DNA from: Laguncularia racemosa
Lineage: Eukaryota; Streptophyta; Magnoliopsida; Myrtales; Combretaceae
Assembly (NCBI GenBank): GCA_037954665.1
Contig: JBBMOL010000279.1
Location: forward strand, 661,303 to 725,302
Direction: 5' to 3'
Length of the DNA stretch: 64,000 nucleotides
Shown here: piece after piece, positions 9,112 through 20,188 of the stretch
Layout: each line of letters opens with the position of its first letter
Numbering within the stretch: the first letter of the stretch is position 1
Notes under the pieces: model-generated
Told to the model about the DNA's origin: nothing
Databases searched by the model: none
Seen by the model: the letters and a program-made list of their open reading frames with translations, nothing else
Translations under genes and position numbers: made by a program

Positions 9112-9690
9112 GAGATGCAAAGACAAATAAAATAACCATCACAAGTTGGTGAGGATCATAGCCACATGGTCAAACCTTTAGAGAACCAAACTGTGCAGAC
9201 TCAGGTATGCCAACCTTCAAAGGTTCTTGAGGGCTCTAGTGACATGAGCCAACCCTTAGAGCATAAAATTTGTCAGACACCGTTGTGCCAACCTTCAGAG
9301 GATCCTGATGATCATAGTCAGACGAGCAGACCACCAGAGAGCCAGACTGTTCAGAGACAGTTATGTTCACCTTTAGAGGTTTTTGAGGGTAATGAGCAGT
9401 TGGGTCAACCATTAGAAGACTATGAGGATCAGCAACATACAGATGAGTTAGAAAAAGAGCAAACGGTTTCAGTGGAACAGGTTGATACAATGGCAACTTT
9501 AGTGGATAATGGGTCATTATTTGTGTTGCAGAAGAGATACATCCTAGAAATGGTGGAGAGAAAACAATCACCACCTGTAGCATTTCAGATATTGGGATTC
9601 TGCAGAGATATTTCATCAGATGGATTGCTAGGAGAAAACAAAGTCTCCATTGCATTTGATCTGCCAGATTTGAGGACAAATCTTTTTTAG
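9112..9690 (+). pseudogene. Repetitive linker and pol C-terminal tail of F2-a
   Basis: This continues the protease frame after TAG (9109-9111) and a second stop, TAA at 9133-9135 (CAA in F2-b). Four 26-residue repeats, rich in Gln, Pro, Ser and Glu, fill 9133-9444. After about 25 unrelated codons comes the tail shared with the F3 remnant and F2-b, with RYILEMVERKQSPP and the FDLPDLRTNLF end. TAG at 9688-9690 replaces Glu of F2-b; beyond it the frame stays open into the LTR to about 9932. The tail resembles the very end of CRM pol, after the integrase. The function of the linker is unknown. Confidence 0.6.
9133..9444 (+). repeat. Four in-frame 78-bp repeats (26 residues each)
   Basis: Units begin at 9133, 9211, 9289 and 9367, exactly 78 bp apart. 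Each starts with Q-P-S or a related triplet (CQPSKVLEG, CQPSEDPDD, CSPLEVFEG) and has a QPLE-like motif about 13 residues later. F2-b has the same units from about 23875. Confidence 0.8.
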
Positions 9691-9701
9691 GCCCGAGGAG
9701 A

Positions 9702-10924
9702 TGATAGGAATAAAAACCCGACAAGACATATCATTAGGGCAAGAACCAAAGGAATTCAAATCTTGGCGTTGAGGGCCCATTTTGAGCAGATCGACCCCGG
9801 AATTATTTATATATTAACCTCTTTTCTATTATTCTTGTATTGTGTTTTCCAACAGGCACACTTATCATATTTTATAGGGCGATGGACAAACTCACTCAGA
9901 CTCAGCTTGTGGGTTATCCATGGACCGACCTAAACCGGTGATGAGTTGGGCCGATGGATCCTATAGAAGAATGGCATCTTCAAGACCATTTCTTTTATAT
10001 ATTTATTCTTTTATGAACTATTTTGGTTGTATTTTGGTTTAGGCACACTTTTATTTCATTGTAATTTTCATTTAGGGTTAGCCACCTTAAAAGTGGCAAA
10101 CTTGCAATTTTGAGCACTTTTTAACCCTAGGAGTAGCAAGTATAAATACTTGCTTAAGAGAGGGTTTGAGGAGGCTTATTTTTGCAGAACAAACACTTCT
10201 CTTCACGTGAGAATTAGGGTTCCTAATTGTCATCTAAGCTCTTATCAATTTCAATCCCAAGAGTTGAAATTGTGGCAAGTGCAACACCTTGAAATTGTGA
10301 GTTGTATCAATTTCAATTTATTGTGATTTCTTTTCTTCTCTAGTGTGTCATATCTAGGGTTGAATTGAGATAGTTCTTGGTCAAAAATACATCTTATTGT
10401 TCACAAAATATTGTGTTTATTTGAAGTACTTAGCAATTGGATTCGGATCATCATTGAAGAATCCACTTGAAAACGTGTTCTTCTCTATTAGAAAGGAATT
10501 CTTATAATTGAGGTTTTCTTTTGAATTTGTGAATTATTTGCATGGATTATATGAGATTAGAGTGTTGTTAGAAGATATTATCATTGTGGTATTATAATTA
10601 TATCATTGGACATTTGGATTTCATCATATCTTCATTAGGGTTCACGTGATTTAGCCTTGTGGATCCGGTTTTGCCTTGACTTGAGATTGTTTTTCTTAAG
10701 TCTTTTGATTGTGCTTGTAAGTGGAATTAGGCACATCATCTTTTTGGTATCAGAGCTATATCATATTTGGATTTAAGATTGAACACATCATTGTTGTCGA
10801 ATTGGTTCAAAAGCATTAAGATTTGACGCTAATGTTCATGAGATTGAAGCTAGTTTGAATGACATTGTCTATGTGTCTTTCAATCTTGGTTTTTGTGTGC
10901 TTAAACTTGGTTTTAGGCACATCA
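9702..10924 (+). repeat. 3' LTR of F2-a
   Basis: 1223 bp, starting TGATAGGAAT inside the pol frame and ending GGCACATCA before GAGAG. It contains the first end at 10738, an embedded primer site at 10745-10756 and the second end at 10924, as in the 5' LTR. The TATA palindrome is at 10135-10154. Few differences from the 5' LTR are seen by eye, so insertion is fairly recent. Confidence 0.8.
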
Positions 10925-11338
10925 GAGAGTGAGTTCCTCTTGCGAAAACATCCACTCTTATCAATTTCTAGGAAATTGTGGCGAGTAAGGCTTGGAATTT
11001 CTTATGAGTAGTATTAAGATCCTCTAAGTTGCTTCCTTTTTATTACTAGTGTGTAATATCTAGTGATAATAGGTTGCTTTTATCTATTTGTTGTTCATGC
11101 TAATTAGGGTTCATATTGCTCCAATTTTAGAAGATTGGAATTGCATTTTTATATGTAATTTGATTGGTATTAGAATCCTTTGTAATACTTTCAGTTTGAT
11201 TCACACAATTAGGGTTTACGTGATAAATTGTTCATCACGCCATTTTGAGAACTTGGATTGATTGAATTCTTCAATTGGTTGTATTCATGTGCTTTGGATT
11301 TGTATTAAGGCACATCAAACACCCGTTCTAAAACTAAA

Positions 11339-12199
11339 ATGGCTAGTAGTGGCAACAACAATAATGACTACGTCCCTAGAGGTAACAACACCAGCACGCA
11401 AACCTCCTCAGATCTAAGAATCATATCATTAGAACAAACGGTCCAACAATTGGTCACACAAGTCTGCTTCTTGACTAAGAACATTGGTCTCCTTTATACT
11501 ACCCAGCTTACTCACGAGAATCATTCGGGAGCTTAAAAAGGAAAAGTAGTAGAAAACCAGCCACTAGAATATGAGGAAATCAACTCTTGACTTAATCCCA
11601 CATTCAAATACAAACTAAAAATCAACACGGGTCCAACCTCGAGTGATATAAAGAGGGAAATGGAAGATAGACAAAAGGAAATAGAAAAGAAACTTTTCCA
11701 ATAGTTGGCTAACAAGATGAAAAATCTAGAAGGTCTCAACAATTTTTATTAAATCGGCATCATAGACCTATTAGTATATGCAGGGGATGTATATCCAAAG
11801 AAATTCAAAGTCCCAGAATTTGAGAAATATAATTGTACCGGTTGTCTTAAGATGCACACAAGGTTATAAGTGTGAAAAATGAGTAAATATGCACAATATG
11901 ACCAACTCATGATCTAAACCTTCTAGGATAGCTTCACAGGCCCTACTCTCATATGGTATGCACAATTAGATTTCAACTAAGTCAACACATGGGATAAACT
12001 AACCCGTGCATTTTATGAGCAATACAAAATCAACATTAAAGTTGCCCTTTCGGTGTTGGATCTAGGAAGCCTTTAAAAGAGGCACAATGAATCCTTTTAG
12101 GAATATGCCTAATGTTGGAGGGCTCAAGCTGCAAGGGTTTCAACTCTAATTTTAGAGAAAGAGTTAACTTTTATGTTCATTAATATGTTAGAGAAGACC
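11339..12199 (+). pseudogene. Tat gag, first part
   Basis: ATG at 11339 opens a 65-codon frame with a heptad-like region (LEQTVQQLVTQVCFLTKN). Homology to Tat capsid continues with stops to 12199, including the TWDKLTRAFYEQYK segment and the LEKELTFMFINML segment, which are typical of the capsid C-terminal half. The LTR insertion at 12200 splits the gene; the continuation starts at 12941. At least ten stops are present, so no protein is made. Confidence 0.7.
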
Positions 12200-12935
12200 T
12201 GATGCGGAATTCGGTATGCTCTGATACTAAAATGATGCGGATTCGGAATGTGATACTTTCACACAAAGGAAAACGTCAAGAACAATCAAATAACACAAAT
12301 TTTTAGGTTTTTCTGGATTTTGGTACTAACGTATAAAATCAAAGATATGGATAAAATTATCAATCTATAGATGCGAAGATTGATAAAATAAAACTGTTTC
12401 ACAATCAAATCATAGAACGATAGAGACCACGTTCTATAAATCAATCACTATGGTTAAAGAATTCTAAGAATTAAATAACGATGCTCGCCACAAATTCTAT
12501 AGGAATGAAGAATTTGATAAGAACAATACGAATATAGTGAAAATCAATTCTCAATATTCTCAAATCTCCAAAGAAGATTCTCACACACTCAAGTGTCTCT
12601 GTTTTACAACCAAAAAAATGATAATCTCCCCCGAAAAAAACCCTAAGGACACCTATTTATATCATCTATAAAAATTTGTGCGAAAACATTCAAGGCGAGC
12701 AAAGGCCGATGGCCTTCACTAAGGCCAGCACCAAAAGCCGGTGGCCTTCACTTAAGCCGGCACTAAAGCCGGTGGCCTTCATTTAGGCCAGCTCCAAGGC
12801 TGGCGGCCTTGAAGTGAACTCGGCCGGCCTTTATTCAAGGTCGGCTTAAGGCTGGTCAGACTTCGCCTTTGGTCCTCCCGACACCTATGTCCTCCTGTTT
12901 TTGGTGCTCGTATTTTCGCTCTTGGAATCATATCA
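12200..12935 (-). mobile_element. Solo LTR with primer site and terminal stub, in Tat gag
   Basis: Duplication AGACC at 12195-12199 and 12936-12940. On the minus strand the LTR starts TGATATGATTCC at 12935, has a GCCGG-rich array (12690-12860) and a TATA box (reverse TATTTATA, 12654-12661), and reaches an LTR end at 12233. It then continues with a primer-site-like TAGTATCAGAGC (12229-12218) and a second copy of the last 15 bp of the LTR (12214-12200). The product is therefore an LTR plus a short internal remnant rather than a clean solo LTR. Confidence 0.8.
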
Positions 12936-12940
12936 AGACC

Positions 12941-14300
12941 TATTTCACACATCTAGTGGGATAGATGTCATCCAACTTTATAGAATTAGTAGCAATAGGA
13001 TACAGGATATAGAATGCCATTACGTCTGGAAAACTCCAAATTATCGATTCTTCTAGAATCGCATCATCTCCAAGACCTATGAGGAATAACAAAGGTAAAT
13101 TAGCAACCATCAATATGGTTAACTCATGTAAGGTTGGTAGATTTGGGTCTCACATGACTTTTCAAGCAACGAACACCCTAATCCAAGAATCATCGGTAAA
13201 TCAGACCCAAACTATGAGAGCTACAAGACAGTTCACTTTAATACTAATCCCGCTCAGCTAGGTTTTTGCTTGATTAGAAACAGATAATTTAATCAGCTTC
13301 GAGATCCCCAATGACCAATACAAGCTGAGGAATTTCGATCCCAATCTCAAATGTGAATATCATATGGGACAGGAGGGACATTCCACTAGTAAATCTTTCA
13401 AACTTTGAAACAAAATCTAGGATTTAATCGATGCAGGAATAGTAAAATTGGATTTTATCAATGCACCAACACCAAATGTTAACAATAATCCACTACTCAG
13501 CCACAAGTCTATAATCAGCATAATCACGTCTAAAGGGTTGGAACCAAGACTAAAAGAGCCCTTTAGCCTAGCAAAACAAACAGTGCAACAAGCAGGCTAT
13601 TTACCCCACAAAACTCTAGATAGAGCTCCCAAATCACATGAAAGTCATATATAAAAGAAGTTAAGAAAGAGGTGATTGGTGGGAGATCCAACAATTGACA
13701 CTCTAGGTAAATCATTCGAGAAGTTCAAATATCTGGTAGATTATTCATTCATGCCAATAGCTTATAGGCTACCTAACGGGTGGGGGCCTAAATTCAAGGA
13801 GGAAGACAATCAACTAAAAGGGAAAGATGAGTCCATAAATATGATCAAGTCAAGCTAGAAACTAATAGTTATAAAATGTTATGAAGAGCAAGAAATGGAG
13901 GCAAAGGTCCTAAGGAAAAAATATGTGTTTAATGTCCCAATCCCCTCAGAGAGATATAAAGTAGCACCATTTGACTATCAAGCCATTAATTAGGAGAAAT
14001 CTTCAATTATAGGGCGAATCACCTATTCAGGAAGAATTTACAATCCTAAAAATAGAATCTCCATCAAAGAGCTTGCCACTAAGTTGGAAAGGGAAGAGGA
14101 AGAGGGACTCCCTACACTCATAAAAATGATTAAATCAACTAAGTACAAGGTCATGGAGTAGCTCAATAAAATTTTAGCCCAAATATCACTCATGGGCCTC
14201 CTCATGTCATATGAACCTCACCGAGAGGCGCTCTTCAAAGTGCTCAAATAAGTTAGGGCACCGGAAGCAATAGCAATAGAAAAACTAAGCCATGTCGTAG
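12941..14300 (+). pseudogene. Tat gag, second part
   Basis: Capsid sequence resumes at once after the AGACC duplication (SSNFIELVAIG), then runs into the proline-rich part and a Cys/His motif region near 13340-13385 (CEYHMGQEGHSTSKSF) where the final Cys is Ser. Several frames and stops alternate. Weak homology to the gag-protease linker of Tat elements extends to about 14300. Confidence 0.55.
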
Positions 14301-15015
14301 AGGCAATCTTCACTATGGATCATATATCTTTCTCACCTGAAGAATTAGGAGAACATGGAGACCAACACACAAAACCACTTTTTATAGTGGTAAAATGCAA
14401 TGATACAATAGTATCTCAAGTCCTCGTAAACAACGGATCTTCTCTTAATGTGTGCCCTTTAGCCCTTCTCTACTTGCTTGGGGTTAATATGAGCAATATC
14501 AAATCAAGTTCAATAGTGGTCCGAACCTTTGACAATTCAAAGAGGGAAATAGTGGGAGAAATTGGCATGCTAGTGGAGATCGACTTACAAGTTTTAAATA
14601 TCTCATTCCAAGTCCTTAACATATTAAGTTCCTTCAAACTACTATTGTGAAGACCATAGATACACATCATAGGGGCCATACCTTTGAGCCTCCACCAGAA
14701 GGTCAAATTTATAGTAAATGGCTAAGTAATCATTGTACTAGGTGAATAAGACTATGTCAACTACAAAGAAATAGCTATACACTACATTAGGGAAGATGGC
14801 CTTGAAAACTTGGGACTTCAAATATTTGATGAGGTATGCATGGTCATTAAGGAAGAAATGAGCAAAGAGGGGCATCAATTTAAAGAAGGTCAACAAGGGA
14901 CATTTAGGCTAGGGTATGTTCCTACCCCGAGAGCAAAATACATTAGAGGCAGAAGGGGAAAGAAACTGTATGATATATGGATGAATTTTCCACCCTTTCA
15001 AAAAAACCTTTCTTA
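14301..15015 (+). pseudogene. Tat protease and linker to RT
   Basis: The 111-codon frame at 14315-14650 is a Tat aspartic protease. The active-site loop reads VNNGSSLN, so the catalytic Asp is Asn (GAC to AAC, a G-to-A change). The segment RTFDNSKREIVGEI and the later GRPW position (destroyed by a stop at 14648 and another soon after) agree with the family. Downstream, the frame at 14810-15016 is part of the protease-RT linker. From 15017 to 15335 no domain is recognisable. Confidence 0.7.
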
Positions 15016-15335
15016 GCCAATTAGCACTCAAAAGCCGAGAACAATCTAAGCCAACTTCAAGAACAAGGACTCATCGACAGAGGCTTCTACCTCTCACATG
15101 TTCAATCTACATCTAGGTCTTAATAATTGGTTTTCCTATCCCCTGAATAGCACTAGGTCTACTCGAGAGTAAGAAGCAATCATAATTAATTTTTTTGTAT
15201 TTATCATTCCATCGTTGTTTCATAAGAATCTTCAATACTAAGTAATAAAATTACAAGTTATTTCTTTCCTTTACTTATATACTCTCACCTCACTTTCCCT
15301 GTATATTTGATACTTTTAAACATCAAGAACATCTT

Positions 15336-16960
15336 ATGCAGGTAAGTAATGAAAATATTGATATCATTTCCAACACTACTGAGTCAACTATTGAAAGCGA
15401 TATTAATGACCACAAAGCAGTACAAGAGAGTTGGCAAAAATATGAACAAGGTAAAGTCATGACTGAGGAGCCAGTGGAGATAGTTAATTTAGGAACTAAA
15501 GAACTCAAAAGCCTTAAAATTAGAGCTAATTTGAGTGACGAACAAAAGCGCGAGATAACTATGCTATTGACTGAATATGTGAATGTATTCACCTACTCAT
15601 ATGGTGACATGCTAGGACTTGACCAATTGATAGTAGTTCACAGGCTACATACAAGAGAGGATATCAAACCTAAAAAACAAAAATTGAGAAGATTTAGGCT
15701 TGACATCTTATTAAAAATTAAAGAAGAGGTCAAGAAACTATTAGAAGTCGAGTTTATCATAGTATCAAACTATTTGAAATGGTTAGCAAACATAGACCCT
15801 ATTCTAAAGAAAAATGGAAAAGTACGAGTTTGCATGGACTTCCAAGATTTGAACCAAGCGACGCCTAAAGACAACTTCCCTCTACCTCACATAGATGTAT
15901 TGGTAGACAATATTATAGGAAGTCATCTTTTCTCATTTATGGATGGTTTCTTAGGGTATAATTAGATAAAGATGGAAGAAGAAGATAAAACCAAAATGAC
16001 CTTTATCACAACTTAGGGTACCTTCTGTTATAAAGTCATGCCTTTCGATTTGAAGAATGCTGAAGCAACGTATCAAAGAGCAATGGTCACAATACTTCAT
16101 GACATGATGCATCGAGAAGTCAAGGTATATGTTGACGACATGATAGCTAAATCTTAAAAAGGAGAAAGCCATGAGGTAATCTTAAGGAAATTATTCGAAT
16201 GATTGAGAAAGTTTTAGTTGAAATTAAATCTAGAGAAATGTACTTTCGGGGTCACATTTGGCACGCTGTTGGGTTTTATTATAAGCTGAGATGGTATTAA
16301 AATTGACCATAACAAAGTAAAAGCCATACTAGAAATGCCCTCTCCACATACCATCAAGTAGGTAAGAGGTTTATTGGGAAGGTTGAATGATATAGCTTGT
16401 TTCATCTCATAACTCACAGATAAATGCCGTCCACTGTTTCATCTACTAAAAAAGAACTCCATAGTAGAATAGGATGATGAATGCGAAGAGGCATTAAAAA
16501 ATATCAAGGAATACCTTATGAATCCTCTAGTTTTAGTAGTCCCAAAATAAGGAAAACCTTTATTTTTATACCTCACAATACTTCCTGAATCTATGTGGTG
16601 TATACTAGGACAAAAGGATGAAAGAGGAAAGGAGCAGTCTATATACTATATGAGTAAAAAATTCACAAAAGGGGAACAAAAGTATTCCTAAATAGAAAGG
16701 ACCTGCTAGGCATTGGTTTAGGTCCTGCATCAGTTAAGACAGTACACTCTCTATTACCCCATTGAATTATTAACAAAACACGATCCTTTGAAATACTTAG
16801 TAGAGAAGCCTATTTTGTTGGGAAGAATCTCTAAATGAAAAATGCTCCTATCAGAATTTGATGTTATATATATAAATAAAAATTCGATAAAAGGGCAATC
16901 ATTAGCAGATTAGTTGGTAGATTACCTAATTGAAGGAGATTCTGAAAAATCGTAAGCCTA
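15336..16960 (+). pseudogene. Tat reverse transcriptase and RNase H
   Basis: The open part 15336-15965 carries the N-terminal RT palm and fingers (VRVCMDFQDLNQATPKDNF). After TAG at 15963 the frame continues through interspersed stops. The catalytic YVDD lies at 16128-16139, followed by the thumb and connection, then RNase H sequence around 16600-16900. Most stops replace Gln or Trp codons (CAG/CAA/TGG), which fits cytosine methylation decay. The gene makes RNA-dependent DNA polymerase in intact relatives; here it is inactive. Confidence 0.8.
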
Positions 16961-16982
16961 ATTCCTAGATGAAAATATACTA

Positions 16983-17550
16983 ATGGTGAAGGGTAAATCA
17001 GAAGAAAAATCTAGGATAGAGAAAGATCCTAAATGGAAGATGTTTTCCGATAGAGCTACCATTGTGTTTAGTTATGAAATTGGGGCAGTGTCGATATCAC
17101 AAAAAGGAATGCAATTCCCCTTAGTAATGAGACTAATATTTCCATATACTAATAATATTGCATAATATGAGGTATGCATCTTTGGTCTCAAAATGGCCTA
17201 CCATCTAGAAATCCGTGAATTGGATGTATATGGAGATTCCTCACTCATCATATTATAGACATGAGGAGAATATAAAACTAAAGACCCTAAACTAGTGTCG
17301 TATCACCAACACCTAATAGAACTTATAGAAGAATTCAAGATGATCACCTTCACATATGACCCGAGGACTCAAAATCAGTTCGCAAATACCCTCACCACAT
17401 TAGCATCTATGATTCAAATAACAGGAGGAACTAAAGTTCAACCATTGGAAATAGAAATTGAAGATAGACCCACCTATTGTTTAGTAATTGAAAAAACACA
17501 AGATGATAAGCCCCGGTACCATGATATTAAAACATTCCTCTAAAAGGGCA
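16983..17550 (+). pseudogene. Second (archaeal-type) RNase H of the Tat element
   Basis: The frame 16983-17165 and its continuation after a stop show GAVSISQKGMQFPLVMRL, the FPYTNNIA-YE core, and the DVYGDSSLI strand near 17225. The last part (17295-17543) ends with the NQFANTLTTLASM helix. This additional RNase H downstream of the first is a hallmark of Tat elements. The three stops are at about 17163, 17257 and 17263. Confidence 0.75.
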
Positions 17551-17561
17551 AATACCCTAAA

Positions 17562-20188
17562 ATGGCTAGTAAAAATGACCAAAGAACACTCAGAAGGTTA
17601 GCAAGCCATTTCTTATTAAGTGGGTCTGTACTTTATAGAAGATCATTCAACACCATGTTGTTGAGATGTGTGGACAAAAAAGAGGCAAGTGAATTGATGA
17701 AAGAAATACACGAAGGAGTATGTAGCCCTCACATAAACGAACACATGCTTGCTTAAAAAATCATGAGGATGGGTTACTATTAGTTGACAATGGAATCAGA
17801 CTGTATCAAATATGTCAAGCACTATTACTTGTGCCAAGTTTATGCCAACAAAATAAATGCTCCACTTAAAGAACTTCATTCATTATCCGCACCAAGGCCT
17901 TTCTCTATGTAGGGGAATCGACGTTATCTGGCCAATCACTCTAAAGGCATCCAATGGTAATATATTAATACTGGTAGCTATTGATTATTTCACCAAGTTG
18001 GTGGAAGCCTCATCATATGCCAGTGTTACCAAAGGAGTAATAGTCTGATTCATGAAGAGCGACATAATAGCTCAATACAAAGTTCCTAAATCAATCATCA
18101 TTGATAATGGCTCCAATCTTAACAACAAATTGATGACAGAGCTATGTCAACAATTTAAGATAAATGATAAAAACTCAACTCCATACCAACCTCAAATGAA
18201 TGGGGCAATAGAAGCAGCAAACAAGAATATCAAGAGAATTGTTGAGAAAATGGCCATCACCTATAAAGATTGGCACGAGATGTTACCATTCGCCTTCATG
18301 GCCTACAAAATTTCGATTCAAATGTCTATTGGAGTTACTCCATATTCTTTGGTATATGGTACCAAGGTAATATTGCCAGTTGAGGTTGAAATATTATCCT
18401 TTAGGGTTTTATCAAAGACATAGTTGAATGAATTTGATTGGGTAAAGAAAATGATCAATCAACTAAACTTGATCAATGAAAAAAGACTCACAACATTATG
18501 CCATGTCAATGCTACCAACAAACGATGGCTGATCATTGCCAATCGTAGTTTTAATAAATTGAATTCTTGTTCTTAATCTTACTACGAAGCAATAGGCAAG
18601 CGCACCTATCGTAGCGTAATATAGCAAGTAAGCACAAGGTCGTCCCTCAGAGATACACCAACTACTAGTACTAACTCCGTTCCTATTATCTAACCGCCGC
18701 TTAAATATGTTGGTTGAAACTTAATTACCCTAGTCTTAAAACTAATAACTCACTAACAACAATGGTTCTGAAGATTTATCAATTAACAAAAGCAACCTAG
18801 ATCTTATTCTACTCTTTCTCTATCATGTAATTCATTAGATTTATGAAGATTGGCGTAATTGACTTCTTATACTGTCGAATTCTCTAGTCAAGGTAACTAC
18901 TTTCTCAAGTATATTAACCTATATAATCCTAGGTTTATCAAATAGGATCTCTCCTTAGTTAATAGCAACCTAGAATTGCATAAAGCACATGAATTCGCAT
19001 CAAAATAATCGATGTAAATAGAAGACTCTTGTTTCCTATCTCTAGAAGAACAATCAAATCTCATTAATTGCATTAAATCTAATCATAAGAGCAATTTCTC
19101 AATTAACTAATATGATATAATGCATAAATTCATATTCCAGATCTATGAATCTAAGAAACAATTGAAGGGTATGCAATTAATCATAAGAAAGCCAACAACT
19201 TCGCATTAAAAACCAAATCTTCATCACATGACAGAGAAGTTTCAAATAAAATCTAGATTTAGGGTCTACTCCTCCATAAATTGGACAAAAGAAATGCAAT
19301 TACTGGAAGAATAAATAAAATTCATAGTCACAACCTTTAAAGATAGAATCTTCTTCTTCGTGGGTCTTCAATCTCCTTTGGAATCGACAGAATCTTCTTT
19401 TCCTTTGCTGTTATGAGAGTCAGAGCAAATAAAAAATTCGTAACCTCGTTCTAGGGCAACTAACGGTCTATTTATACATGTACCCGGGTTGGATACATAC
19501 ACGAGCGGATACACGAGTAGTGTATCTCGTTCGTGTATCTCATGCTTGCTTCCAAGTGTCCTTATGTGAATATACACGAGCAAGTACATGGGAGTGTACA
19601 TTGGTCGTGTATTTGAAACATCGTTGAAGAGCAGCAAAACTTAGATACACAAGCAAAGTACATGGGCGTGTACTTTGCTCGTGTACTTTCCAGACATCCA
19701 CTTCAGTATACACAAGCAAAGTACATGGGCGTGTATCTCGCTTGTGTACTTTCCAGAATTCTTTTCTTCACACGTATTGTATCCAATTCCTTCCAAACTT
19801 GATCCGACTCTTCAAAACTCCTTCCCTTAGCTCCAAAATACTCTAGAAGATCCTGAAATTAACATTCATTCCATTAAGCATCCTTTTCTTCAACAAATCA
19901 TCTAAAAAATCAACAATAAGGCATAATTTCATTACTCTAGATAAGGGTATTTCGCGACTTATCAATGGCCCAAGCATTCAACAAAAAAATATGGCCTCGA
20001 CATTTTAAGGAACGTGACTGGGTACTAAAAAAGGTTCTCTGGAATGCAGAAGATTCAAGAAGAAAGTTTACTCTAAACTATAAGGGTCCATATGTTGTAA
20101 AAAAGATGTTATCATGAGGGCCCAAATGGACGGTCCAAAGTTAAGGGACCCCATAAATGTGGATGAGGTTAAGATGTACTATCCCTAA
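17562..20188 (+). pseudogene. Tat integrase, split by a solo LTR
   Basis: Homology begins with the N-terminal zinc-binding region (17562-17850, stops included) and the catalytic core from 17910. The first Asp lies in GIDVIWP, the second in IIIDNGSNLNNK (about 18100), and the Glu in GAIEAANKN, giving a D,D-35-E layout. An in-frame TGA at about 18046 breaks the core. The LTR at 18530-19964 interrupts the C-terminal part, which resumes at 19970 (MAQAFNKKIWPRHF segment) and ends with TAA at 20186-20188. The minus-strand fragment at 5022-5458 is from a related copy. Confidence 0.8.
18530..19964 (-). mobile_element. Solo LTR, Athila-like, in Tat integrase
   Basis: 1435 bp, TGATCATT to CGACTTATCA, flanked by ATGGC (18525-18529 and 19965-19969). 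The minus strand holds the TATA box (reverse TATTTATA, 19469-19476), and upstream of it a TACACGAGC-rich palindrome array (19490-19760). Near its 3' end the minus strand reads CTGAGGGACGACC, like the terminal segment of the Athila LTRs in this window. No internal sequence is present, so homologous recombination between two LTRs probably removed the rest. Confidence 0.85.

Larger units (their letters stand above)
6164..10924 (+). mobile_element. F2-a: pol-less CRM derivative with both LTRs
   Basis: A 4.76-kb element flanked by the duplication GAGAG (6159-6163 and 10925-10929). The order is LTR (6164-7375), initiator-Met primer site, a G/T-rich leader of 1.2 kb, a protease frame, a repetitive linker, the pol C-terminal tail, then LTR (9702-10924). 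Gag, RT, RNase H and integrase are all absent. A second copy with the same gene order but a different LTR 3' half is F2-b (21100-25479). The shared layout shows that the deleted form itself transposed, which requires enzymes from other elements. Maize has comparable non-autonomous CRM elements. Confidence 0.85.
5660..11317 (+). repeat. CRM-like LTR (F3 family) split by F2-a
   Basis: The LTR starts TGATAGGAATC at 5660, runs to 6163, resumes after F2-a at 10930 and ends GGCACATCA at 11317. Without the insertion and one copy of GAGAG it is about 892 bp, close to the 879 bp of its solo relative at 35602-36480. A palindrome-like GCTACTTGAGTGGC (6031-6044) lies upstream of ATATAAATACTTG (about 6086). 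It is the 3' LTR of an element whose 5' part is gone. Confidence 0.7.
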
